A stretch of DNA of 64,000 nt from assembly GCA_949775045.1 (NCBI GenBank), contig OX459101.1:6296394-6360393 (forward strand), read 5' to 3'. Positions 1 to 13,000 of the stretch are shown in pieces. Position 1 is the stretch's first letter; the number at the start of each line of letters is the position of its first letter. The translations under genes were made by a program, and so were the position numbers. Below the pieces are notes generated by a model. The model was given only the letters and a program-made list of their open reading frames with translations, was not told where the DNA came from and made no database searches. This DNA comes from Metridium senile. Taxonomy: Eukaryota > Cnidaria > Anthozoa > Actiniaria > Metridiidae.

Positions 1-96
1 TTATTATTATTATTATTATTATTATCATTATTATTATTATTATTATCATTATTATTATTATCATTATTATCATTATTATTATCATTATTATTATTA

Positions 97-130
<34 letters not shown>

Positions 131-279
131 CATTATTATTATTATCATTATTATTATTATCATTATTATTATTATTATCATTATTATTATTATCATTATT
201 ATTATTATCATTATTATTATTATCATTATTATTATTATCATTATTATTATCATTATTATTATTATCATTATTATTATCA

Positions 280-310
<31 letters not shown>
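1..310. repeat. ATT/ATC trinucleotide tract
   Basis: Uninterrupted run of ATT units with scattered ATC variants, beginning at the window edge, so its full length is unknown. No coding content. It lies beyond the last visible exon of the OXR1-like gene and is probably intronic to it. Confidence 0.97.
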
Positions 311-3300
311 GGCAAGTTTTCTTTTCTTTTGTGTATCATAATTACATTAACAAGCGGACTATTATTATTATTATATATTACTATGTATTATAATTATTTC
401 ACACTTGACAAGGTTTTCTTTGTAATTCACAGTGATGTATTTCGTATATTAACCCCTCATTATACCAATTTGAGGGCAATATCCAGATATTGCCCTTGGA
501 ATGAGGGCAATATCTGGATATTGCCCTCGAATACTAATGTATACTGAAGGACATTGTCCCTAGAGAGTTACGTTCACGTGTGGTTTATAAATTTATTTGC
601 GCAAGCTGTTTTGCTTGTTACGTGGGGGAATCTTCCCGCCACTTTCCAACACGTGTAAACGAACACCTCTCTTGGGATAAGTCCTCACACATTTACCAAC
701 ATCTACATCGCTCTGCGAATTGTAGAGATTGTTGTAAAATTGTAAAATTCTATGTCAAGTCCTGCTATTACGTCCTTTTATAATGTATATTGCCCTTGAA
801 TACTAATGTATATTGCCCTTGAATACTAATGTATATTGGCCCCGTCTCTACTAGACCTACTAGTAAACATCAGTTGACTTCAAGTTGACTTAGAAATAAT
901 TTACTTGATAGCGATTTTTGTCGAAAAATAGTCTTTGAGTGCCAACGGCAGGATTCAAACCGAGATCTCCTGCATTGCTGTATATGCGCTTTAAGCCATT
1001 ATGCTACTTAGTCAATCGATGCTAAGTTTGCAACAAAAACACCTTTAATGTCATCAAGTTGTTAGCAATCAAGTTCGTTTAGCATTCCTCTGAATAGAAT
1101 TGAAAAGCGAATGTTTAATATTTCCTTGTGGGAATTCATTGACAATAAACATTAAATTATGTAAAGATTGTTGATATCTTTTGGGAATGCTTTTATTTCT
1201 TGAACACAATCAAATTCATTGTTTCTTTTCAGAAAACCTTATTGAGTGTGAAATAAGTCTGTTAAATACCTCGAATGTCGGCAATAAGCCAATAAAGCCC
1301 TTGGGGCCTATGGCCCTCGGGCTTTATATGGCTTATTGCCTCCATTCTTGGTATTTAACTCTTACTTATATATTATCATTATTATCATCATCATCATCAT
1401 CATTCTTATTATATTGCAAGTTATCTAATGACCATACCTTCATTCCTGTAGCTCACTCCTAACCAGTATTTTACATCCCCACTGAGATTTTCAAAAAACG
1501 AAGATCGTCTTTTTTCTCTTCCATTGCTTGTTCCTTCCATAATACTATCATGACTGGTATCAGGATCACTGTGTTCATATAGTCCTTTATTTGTATTTAC
1601 AGGTAAGCCCTCATTATTATCAGAATTGTCCTTTTCTTGGTCCCTATTTTGGTTCCCTGAATTAGTCCCTTTGGTTATGCACTTTTTTTGAGGGGAGCAT
1701 ATTCCAGAGTCCTCTGACAAAGGTGACAAAGAGATAGAGTTTTGGTCGATAGTAGATGTATGTTCTGTAATTTCCTTACATTCCAGATAGTTAGGCTTTT
1801 GTTCTTCGCAGACACTACCGACAACGTCAGATATTAAATCTGTTAATAGTTCATTAGCAATCTGGACAAGTTGTTCATGCGACTGTTCTTGTTCACTTAA
1901 CCCAGTTCCCTCTCGGTCTACTATTGACGATGGTTGTGGTTCTTTTAGACTATTAGTGTTGTTTATATCATTGTTTTGTTGCATATTTACATTGTTCTGT
2001 TCTGTAATATGTAATTGTACATGGTGTGAGCTTTCAGACGTTTTAATGGTGTCGACATCAACACTGTTTTGACGACTAACTGATTCTCTTGTTGACTCAT
2101 CCAGGTAAAACCTACAAATATAAGAATATACCAAATCAAAACATGGTGACCATGGTGACCATGGTCACTTACCAGCTTATTAGCATTTTAATGTGACAGT
2201 TATAATTTATTCACAGTCAGTTGTATTACAAGATGATTAATAATAATAATAATTATGATGATGATAAGGGCCCGGGCAAATGGCTTCAACATTTGTTTGA
2301 TTTTGTTGAATGGCAATGTTGAAGCCATTTTCCCACCCTTTCAACATTGTTGAAACGTGTTGAATTGATGTTGAATTGATGTTGGAAGAGTTTAAACACG
2401 TTTCAACTTTGCCTCAACATCCATTCAACATTTCTTTTGTTCTGTGAATGTTGAATCGAAGTTGAAGTCATTTGTCCTGCTCCGTTCAACATTGTTGACT
2501 ACACCCATGCACATTTAGTTAGTCTTTTAAATACGTAACATGCTTCAACAATGTTGAAAGGGGGTGGCAAATGGTTTCAACATTACCATTCAACAAAATC
2601 CAACAGATGTTGAAGTAAATGTTGAAACTGTTTGCCCACTACATTCAACATCGTTGGACAACCATTCTACAGCGTTCAACAAAATTTGAACATATGATGA
2701 AGCAAATGTTGAAGCCATTTACCTGGGCCTTAATAATGATAATGATGATGATGATGTACAAGATATTTCAGTTAACTTGCCTTCCTGATTTAAGAGGGTC
2801 GTGGACAGCCATAGCAGCAATGTCTTTATAGAGAGCAGCACTAGTCACCGCTGACATGGGTGTTTTAATCCAATAACTGTCTCTACCTCTATCCATTACC
2901 AGTGGATCAGATACATTAGGATTAAAGATCACTGAATGGGGTGTAATGAGGATAACACCACCGACCACGCCCTGACAAATATATAGATATATCATTGAAT
3001 GATGGTAATGACAGTGATGTTGATGATGATGGCAATTATGGAAGTGATGATAGCAGCAACAATGATAACATTGATGATGTTGATGATGACACCGATGACA
3101 ATAATGATGACATAGTGATGATGATGATTACAATAAAGATGATTATGGTCATGACAGTGATGATGATGATGATGATGATGATGGTGATGATGATAGTGAT
3201 GAATGATGGTTATGACAGTAATGATGAGGATAGCTGTCATATTGATGATGTCAATAATGGTGGTGGTTATGACAGCAACAATGATAACACTGATTATGTT

Positions 3301-6300
3301 GATGATGACACTGATGAAAATGGTGACAGTCATGATGGTGGTGATAATGATGTAGTGATGATGATAACTATAAAGATGATGATGATGATGGTGATGACAA
3401 TGATGATGAATGATGGTAGTGAAAAGGTTGACAATGATCATGGTGATGATGATGGTAATGATGGTTATCATTATTATTGATGGTTATTTTTATCTATTTA
3501 TGATTCTAACCAAAACTAGACGCCATCTGGGCGATCAATCAGGCTTCAAATGAGATATGATGTCATTGTTGCTAGGAATGCCTGGGACCTGTCCCTACAA
3601 TTTGAGGACCATGACGACAAAAAAGAACCGTTTGCATTTTTAGACTAGGGCTTTTCCGTACACGGAAGCCCGAATAATGATTATGATATTATTCAACACA
3701 GTGAACCAAATGTTCTACTTACTTGTCCATCTGTGATGTGTTTTGCTTTTATCTTTAGAAATGATTCAGAAATCTCCTCTTCATCATCACTCATTAATGA
3801 CACCCTCTTCGTAAGCTTGATCTTTTCATGGTTACCATGGGGTAACTAGAAAATACATGTGATAAATCAATCAATCAATCTGTCAACCAACCAACTAATC
3901 AATCTATTTAAACAATAGCGTAATTGAATCGAGGGCATTATGCTGTGATAGTTGCCTCCGGAAACTGGATGTTCAGAAAAACAAATAGTCTACCGAGAAC
4001 GTACTACTATTTGTTTTGAGGAACATCTAGTTTCCAAGGGCAACAATCACAGCATTATGCCTGAGATTTGAACTGCTCTATTCTTTTTCACTATGCGCTG
4101 ATAGTATCCCTGTGCAGCAGGCACTATCACGTCATGTGATCGCCCTTCAACCAATGAGAGCAGAAGAAAATTTGTTGTTGAGTTATAACTATCAATAGTT
4201 GATTAATAAGTTAGTTTGTCATTCATTCATCCAATAAACAGCATATATACACTAGAGTTCAATACTCAAGTTCCATGTTATCTATCACAACTGTACTGTA
4301 GTGTCTTTGTATTTGTTTATACTCTAATTTGGTTTCATGTGTAATATGCAAATGAGTTGGTTGTGTATTAAAGAAGACCGAATGAAACAATCTCGTAGTA
4401 AGGTTTCAATCCATTGAGATAGTACAATGTACTATTTGAGTAAATGGCACATTTACACAGGCTGTCTTGCTTTGTTAGCAAAATATCTACAAATTCCAAG
4501 CAAAGCATGAACATTTTTTATCATTTAACAAAAGAAAACACATTTGTATTTATTGAGGCTATCCTAGCCTGTGTTACAGCCAGAATTTTTCTCTCGAAAG
4601 TCCGTCTGTGAATCAGCGCAACGAACCGTGTTCTGGCCCCCAGCAAACTACACGATTATATATACTAGGTGCTGATTGGCTTTCGATGATGCTCTTTCTT
4701 ACACAAACTCTCATTGGACAATTCAATACTTCCGGTTATGTTGAATTGTCCAATGAGAGTTTGTGTAAGAAAGAGCATCATCGAAAGCCAATCAGCATCT
4801 AGTATATATAATCGTGTAGTTTGCTGGGGGCCAGAACACGGTTTGTTGCGCTGATTCACAGACGGACTTTCGAGAGAAAAATTCCAGCTGTAACACAGGC
4901 CAAGGCTATCCCTGTGCAAATGCGCATTTTATCAAATGGTACAGTAATAGAGAACATGAATTAACTGGTCTATTCACCCAATACCTGTGTGTTTGGATTA
5001 TCTTCATGTTTCTGCTGTGAAGAAGAATCATTGATCACTTTACTCTTGTCAGGAACAAACAACAGCTGAATAGATAAAAAAAACATAATTAATTACAATT
5101 ATAGAATAGAATACTTTATTTAAAGAGGGTAACATGTACACTTAATATCTAAAGATAATAAACACATGGCCCTCAAAATACTAGCAATGAATAAATAAAA
5201 GAAAGCAATTTTAACAACCTAGCTGATTCTAAGTGAATTGGAATAAATAGCCTATCTAAATAATGATTAAATTCTATCTAGATAACTAATTTACAAATTA
5301 TTTAAGTTTTCTAGTCAATGATCTAATCGATTCCAGTTCTTTTAATTCACTAGGTAGTTCGCACCAGTAAAGCTAAATGCATTTCATAAATCTTTTGGCA
5401 GTTGATTCAAAAGTTTGTTCAGAAGTTCCCAAGTTTGTACATATCATAATTCTTAAGTTCATAAGAACTTCCATCATGTTACATGCCGCTGAACTCTCTT
5501 GATGATGGTTTTCAGCTTAACACTGGCTGGAGACCACACCTCAGTATTGTAACACAGCTAGTTGAGATTTTATGAGTGGAAGATACAATGGCCGCCTTAC
5601 TTTGGTGTCAGTAATAAGGGGACAAGTTCTCTTCAGCAATCCAAGCATCTTGTTGGCCTTGCTTATGATGGACATGACGTGAGAGTCATATTTCAGATTG
5701 CTGGTGACGATAATCCCTAAATCTTTCTCTTCTTCCACTCGAAGCAACTTAACACTTCCAAGAGCACAGGTGCTTTCTTTCTTGTCACAGTTAGTACCTT
5801 ACAATTTAAAGCATTGACCTTCATATTGCACACCCTGCTCCAATTGTTGAGGCTGGTCAGATCACATTGTAGGATCTCGCAGCAGTTAGTAACCGAGGTG
5901 ATGAAGCAGTACAGTTTGGTGTCATCTGCATACATGGCTGCATTTGTGTCTTTTTGGATAGTATCAGGTAATTCATTTATGAAAATAACAAAGAGCAGCG
6001 GACCCACGATGCTTCCTTGAGGCACACCGGATGTGACTGGTGAAGGCTGGGAGGTGAAGCTATCTATTACAACTCTCTGGGATCTATCTCTTAGATAGTC
6101 AGTGAACCACTCTAGGAGACAACCCGATACGCCATACCAATTGAGCTTTTCAATCAATATGGAATGATAGACAGAGTTGAAAGCCCGGCAAATACAAGTA
6201 TGGCCAAATTATCAAACAACTATATATTCATAATACAAATATCCCAATACAATTACAGTAATTTAGAAAAAAATATATAATTATTAACTTTTACAGATTT

Positions 6301-6980
6301 AAACAATATCTTTTTAAATTTAATTTTACCGTCTGTCACATTAACAAATTTATATATAAACTTAGTAGTAATTAGATTGTAAAAAAAACTATTTCTAAGA
6401 CAAAATGAATATGATAGCAAGATAAAAAACCTAGTACAAATCAATCTTATTTTCTAGACTTACAGGAGTTTTACAAATCAGTTCATCTTTTTGGATTTCT
6501 ATTCAGACCCTACCTTTACACAAGTCCCTAAGGGCCAAACACTAGTAAAAAGACAGTCCAAAAACATTGTCTTACATAACAGAATCAAAATCCTTTGTGG
6601 TTCTTTACAGGAGACATGAGAATAATGACTATAACCTTGCTGACTATTATTGTTATTGAACGGTAAGTTTGTCATGAGATCTGACTTGTAAGGGATCTCA
6701 AAAGAAAAGAGACAATAACACAACAAATGAAGTAGTTAATTATTCATAAACTGCCACCATGTGCATGTACCTGAATGACACTGTATATCTTCAACAATAG
6801 TTAACCCTTTGATGCTGATCAAGCACAATCATATTCATTATAGGTAATAAACAACTAATTAACAGCTATTGAGAAAATTCTAATAAAGAACTTATAAGCT
6901 CTAATATTTCTATACATTTTCAAGGAATTACGCGACCATATCAGCCCAGCTGTAAACATTATCATGTTGAAATAAAAATA

Positions 6981-7073
<93 letters not shown>

Positions 7074-10000
7074 CATTATGAATAATAAATAAACAAACAA
7101 ACAAACAAACAGACAGACAAACAAACAAACACTCCTAAAGATATGTTTTTACAACTAACTTAGAACCTATTTGGGTCAGATTTTTTGGGAATTAACAATT
7201 ACAATATTATAATAATGATAATGTCAGTAATAATAATAATAAATATTAAATTAAAAAAATAGTATACAATTAATATGCAGGTGATCAAAGAAAATAATGC
7301 AAAAAAATTCCAAAAAAATAGTAGCATGCGTCACATGTAGACTTTTCCTCCATTAAGTCCTTCTGCTAAATAATGAACAAAGCCATGCCCTTAGGCCCAC
7401 TGCAAGATTTTAGAATGATTATAATAGATACGGATTGGCTGGTATGCTCATTCTTACATGAACTGTTGTTGATCAAAATATTGTTACAAAATATAATTCA
7501 AGTGAAGCTTTTTGGAATCAAAATTACAGAGATTTGTATGTTATCAGTGAACTCTTTCCTTGCAAGAGTAGACTCATGGTGTTTTTCACACTTTTGAAAC
7601 CCTTATAACTTCTCAAAAATGAAATATTTTTTTCTCAACCATATGACTTTTGTTGATGCCATCATTCTAACCATATAATTTTAATGTAGTGGTCAATCAA
7701 AATATGAACTTAATAAAATATGATCATAAAGTGGCGGCCATATTCATTTGTATTCAGTCTATGGAGTTAACTAAAAATAAAAGTATCTCAGTATCTCTCT
7801 TAGTCTAACACTTTTACTCTGACGAAGGGCTAAAGCTCGAAACGTCAGTAAATTTAAGTTAACATTTTTTACTGTGTTACAAATTGAATCATTACATTAC
7901 CTATCGTTTATATCAAACACTGACACAGCCTATAGAGTGCTTACACTATGTCCATGAAATAAAATCTAAATAGTTACTAACTAATAGTTTTTATTTAGTG
8001 ACTATTAGTCACTATCACTCAACTGGAACAGCTTTAGTAACAATACACAATGAATAAAGTATTAACTTTCTATGGTTTTGAGTATTTGATTTCCCTTGTG
8101 TATTGTGGTCTATTGTAACTAAAGCTGTTCCAGTTGAGTGATAGTGACTAATAGTCACTAAATAAAAACTAATATGTAGGAACTTTTTAGATTCTATTTC
8201 ATGGACATAGTGTAAGCACTCTACTAGTTTACTCGCTAGTTTCCATTTAAAAATAGAAGTAATGACTGTTTTACCTGTCCTGGATACAGCATCCGTGATG
8301 TCAATTTGTTCATCCTTGTCAGCTCTGATGGTGTGATATCAAAGAACAAAGCTATCTTGTTAAGAGTATCACTGCCAGTTACCTGAGGTCAACAACAAAT
8401 ACCAAGAATTAGCATACAAATACAGCCCTGGGCAATTAAAGATAACAATTGCTTTTACTCTGACGAAGGGCTAAAGCTTGAAACATCAGTAAAGTTAAGT
8501 CAACATTTTTTTACAAATTTCATTATATTACCTATCGTTTATATCAAAACACTGACGCAGCCTATACTAGTATACTCGCTAGTTTCCATTGATAATTTCT
8601 TGTGTTATTTGGTTAACAGATTCATCTGTATTTCTCTCAGCATAAAAGCAAATTTGTGTCTTTATATGGCAGTCTGTAAGTCCTCCACATTTCTCATGTA
8701 AAAACTGAGATGTGCGTTTCAGTTGTCTCTGCTCAGGGGAGGTCATTCGATTCAATTTCATTTTCATTTCACTTCATTTGTGTTTCTTTTAGAAATATGA
8801 ATAATAAAAAAGCTCTATATATGTTTGAGTAAAGATTGTTAGCTTTGAAATGTTCTGTGTAGAATATTATATAATTATTATTCTCTATCTGGTGAAAGAT
8901 TGCAACAACAAAATCAAATATTACACCAAGAACTGTAAGCTCTCAAGCCTTGATCACAACGGAATTAGCATATTTCACTTCCTCTTAAGAAATGAACATT
9001 TCTACATGATACTTCACTGTTACTTAGCAACATGCGTCAGGCAAACAATCAATAGGATCAATATTGATAATGTTACCTAGCAACTGGTGTTTTAAGATGT
9101 TTTAATGAATAACAAACTTTAAAACTTCACAAGAGTGAATGAAGAGTGAATTTAAATGAATAAGAGAATGAATGTAAAAATAAGAAAATGAATGAATCGT
9201 ATTAAATTGAATGAATAATTGGATGATTTTATAACATATAATGAAAGGAAACACATCCATCACATTATCTATTTATCTTTCTAGGTGTTATGATTATAAT
9301 ATAAGCTATTTGAGAACTGATTTTCAAAACAATGTGAGCTAAGCACATCCCTTTTACTAGTGTAAAGGTTATCTGTAATTTAAATAGAAATGTGTTTAAG
9401 GACATTCCGTAATAATAGATTTTGACATAACTTTTTATTGAAACTTTGTACAGTTATACTTTAAGACATGGGCATTTCAAAAATGAAATAAAAAAGGGGG
9501 GTCACCGTGTTGGTTTTGGCACTAGATCACGTCAAATTTACTCATTTTGACGGCGCGCGAGAGTAATATTTCGATGTATAAAATGAGAAGAAAAGGCGAT
9601 TAATGGCACTCTTTTTTGATATTAGTATTGAAATATTAGGTTTAATTACATCTTAGCATCCCAAGTCTTCATTCACACACAATACTTGGATAGTAAAGTG
9701 GACCTGTTAAAAGAAAATAGCGATAATGCAATACACGAGCGTATTGATCGCGAACACCTGGATGACAGAATATTACCACAATTCTGAAATATCTCGAAAT
9801 CTGGACATAAATTTTTATTCAAACTCAGATATGTGTTTGCAAAACTGGATACCATTAGTTTAACACCATAAAAAAGATAGGTCACCGTATTCGTTTTGGC
9901 GCAATGGCACTTTGAATGTACGAATTGTGATCTTTTAGTAATACCGACATAGCGCGCGCAAGGAGCGCTAGCTGTAGCGCGCGCTCTCGCTGGTCAAAAT

Positions 10001-13000
10001 TGTGCGCAGTAGAGAGTACGCAATGCAAAACTACGGAATGTCCTTAGAAACTCCAAAGTTCAGACAGTCTCCTATGTAAATAAGTTAGAAACTTAAATGG
10101 CAAAAGTGAAGTGCCACAGGCTGTAACAATAATTAATATCAAACATCAAAACTTGCTGACTTTGTCACAAATTATTTATGTAAAAATTTAGTTTTTATTG
10201 TAAATGAATGCAGTAATCCTCTTTTAGTACAGATTATTGGATTTTTTTGTTAATCACTTCAACAGCTGTAAAGGTTATTTGTCATTTAAATAGAAAATTG
10301 TTTGAAATTTCAAAGTTCACAAAGTTGGGGTTTCCTATGTAAATAAGTTAGAAACTTAAATGACAAAACTAAAGTGACACAGGCTGATATTGCACGCCGG
10401 GCACAAACGGCCCCCAAAAAGGCACGCTAAAATGTCACAATTTTCAGTTATTTACGAATATTTTAATAAATTATCGTCTTTGTGTTCTGAAATTTTCAGT
10501 GGTTGTAATATGGAGGTAGCAAAAATTTTTGAGAAATTATTTGAATGTTTTCTCATCATTGTGACGTCATAATAAAATGTTACAGTAGTCGAAAAAAATC
10601 AATTTTACCGCTAGATACGATTTAAGGATGAATTTTATAAGCCAGTAAGATGTAAAACACGTTATCGAAATTTTCATCAATTTTTGGTAACTGGAACTGG
10701 AGATATGAGGGATTTTATGATTTTGATGACGTCATCTAATATGACGTCACATAAAATAATAAAATATCATTATTTATAATCAGTAACAGAAATTCTAACA
10801 TAATCCCATTCAATAGTCGATTTTTAGTAGATATAGCTTATAAAATCATCGATATCCCACAAAAGGGCTGCATAACATATCTTTAAAGATATTTGTGACG
10901 TCATAATGACGTAGCAGGGATTTACTCAATTTTTCAACATCAATTTATAGCCCTCTAACTGCAAAAATCAAAATTCTAAAATCATACGATTTTCCAGCGT
11001 TCTTATATCATTACATTCGCATTAAAATTAGAGAGAAATGTTTTGAAATGAAAAAAATGTACCAAGCGAAATGTTTTTCCAAAGGTTTTATTAAGTTTTT
11101 TTCCCGCAAAATTTTCGCGGGAAAAATTCTGGAGGTTAAAATCGCCATAGCTCAAGTTTCCATCGCCCAAATTAAAAACGGTTTTCAGTTTTATAGTCCT
11201 TAGCAGAAGTGGAGTGATATTTGATGCAAAATAGAAATTTCATCATGAGCGCTTTTTAGGTCGTTTGCGCCCGCCGTGATTGTCATGAATTATTTATGTA
11301 AAATACAGTTTAGTTGTAAATGAATCCAGTAATTTCTGTTTGGATTATGGGATCTTTTAAGTTTAGCATATCAACTGCTGTACAATTTATTTGTAATTTA
11401 AATAGAAATTTGTTGGAAATTCCGAAGTTCATGCAGTTGGATTTTCCTATGTAAATAAGTTAAAAAGTTAAGTGACACAGGCTCTGACAATACTATCAAG
11501 GATTGGACCTTGCTGATATTGTCATAAATTATTTATGTAAAAATTAAGTTTTAATTGTAAATGAATGCAGTAATCCTCTTTTAGTTTGGATTATGGGATT
11601 TTTTTGTTAATCACTTCAACTGGTGTAATTGGTTATTTTTAATTTAAATATAAATTTGTTCCAAATTTCAAAGTTCATGCAGTTGGATTTTTCTAATATG
11701 TACATAAGTTAGAAACTTAAATGACAAAAGTTAAGTGACACAGGCTGTGACTGCACAATACTATCAAGGATCGATACTTGCTGATATTGTCACAAATTAC
11801 TTATGTAAAAAATAGGGTTGGTTGTAAATGAAGTCAGTTAGAATTTAAAGAGTTATTTTGCTCATAATTTTTGTATTATTGAATCATTTTGATCTGTAAA
11901 TTTCTATATTTTATAAAACCACTGGTCTACATTGACTTGCACACACTATTTTTTGAAAGTGGAGACAATTTTCACTTGCAAATATTAACAAATGTCTGAA
12001 GAAATAGAGCTTTTCCAAATTTGCTTGGGTGAATACACAACAAAGGTTCCAAGTTGAGACCCCGGGTAGGGGGGGGGGGGGGGGATACTCCCATATATTT
12101 ACTATACGGTGATGATCTGCTGAACAGGGTATGGTTTTTCGAGCTTTCTGTCATAAACAGGGTATGGTTTTTTTAGTTTTCTGTCATGAACAGGGTATAT
12201 ATTTACCCCATTTCCCAATTTCCTTATTTTTTTTTTGTCATAATCAGGTATAGTAATTAGGTAATATGATGAGCAGCGCGGTCTTTCGGGAAATTCAGCA
12301 CGTTTTCGCGGCATAAACATGGTCCTAAACTGTCATAAACAGGGTCCCATTTTTATCACTTGTCATAAACAGGGTATAAGAATTTGTTTTTTTTCTGTCA
12401 TAAACAGGGTAACCGTTTTAGGATCCCAGCGGAACACCCCTACTCAAATCGTAGCGGAGTACCCCCCCCCTCCCCGGGGTTGAGACTGCACTCAATTCTT
12501 TGTTTACCAAGGCCAACTGAACTGGGGGCCTGCTTATCTTCTTGTTGGGTTTTCTTGGGTGAATAATTTACTCAATAACAAAAAAAAATGATACAAATCT
12601 TTGCAAAAGGAAGTTGGTCCCATCAAAACAACATAAGTGTACTTAAAATAAACATAAAAGTCTTCTAAATGTATTATAAATTAAAATTAACACTCGAAAA
12701 TAATGTTCTTTTAATTGCTGTAGGCAAAAGTGGAATTCTGCCAACTGAATAAATTTATTGAAAAAAACAAACTTATTTTATCACCAAAATTAAGGCATAA
12801 ATTGTACATTTCTAATTTAAAAAATATATAAAGAAATGTGAAGAGAATATAGACATATACAAAATAATAAAGAATAATATTGTTGCTCGTCATTGGGATT
12901 ACAGAATAAATTACTACACATCTCAGATATAAAATTAAGAATGTCATTATATGCCATTTGGTGTAAGATTCATGTACATCAACAATATACAATTTACAAA

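Larger units (their letters stand above)
7813..8244 (+). mobile_element. Hammerhead-bearing repeat (Penelope-like/retrozyme type), interrupted
   Basis: Begins with a hammerhead fold (7813-7852), continues through TTAAC..TTTTTTAC..GTGTTACAAATT and ACCTATCGTTTATATCAAAC, and ends ACTAGTTTACTCGCTAGTTT. The same order is found at 8454-8590, 17145-17262, 17608-17735 (minus), 47741-48002 and 54482-54707. A MITE (7935-8221) has inserted at the TA of CCTATACTAG. Confidence 0.75.
9340..11850. repeat. Diverged tandem satellite, about 245-260 bp per unit, with two insertions
   Basis: About five units share, in order: TGTAATTTAAATAGAAAT, TCCTATGTAAATAAGTTA, GTGACACAGGCTG, TTGTCACAAATTATTTATGT and GTAAATGAATGCAGTAAT. 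Unit starts near 9375, 10285, 11395 and 11640 give the spacing once the two inserted elements (9399-10044, 10393-11278) are removed. Confidence 0.8.

Noticed and set aside
4608..4919. Two similar proteins on opposite strands
   Set aside because: They are the two arms of one palindromic MITE with an 8-bp target duplication.
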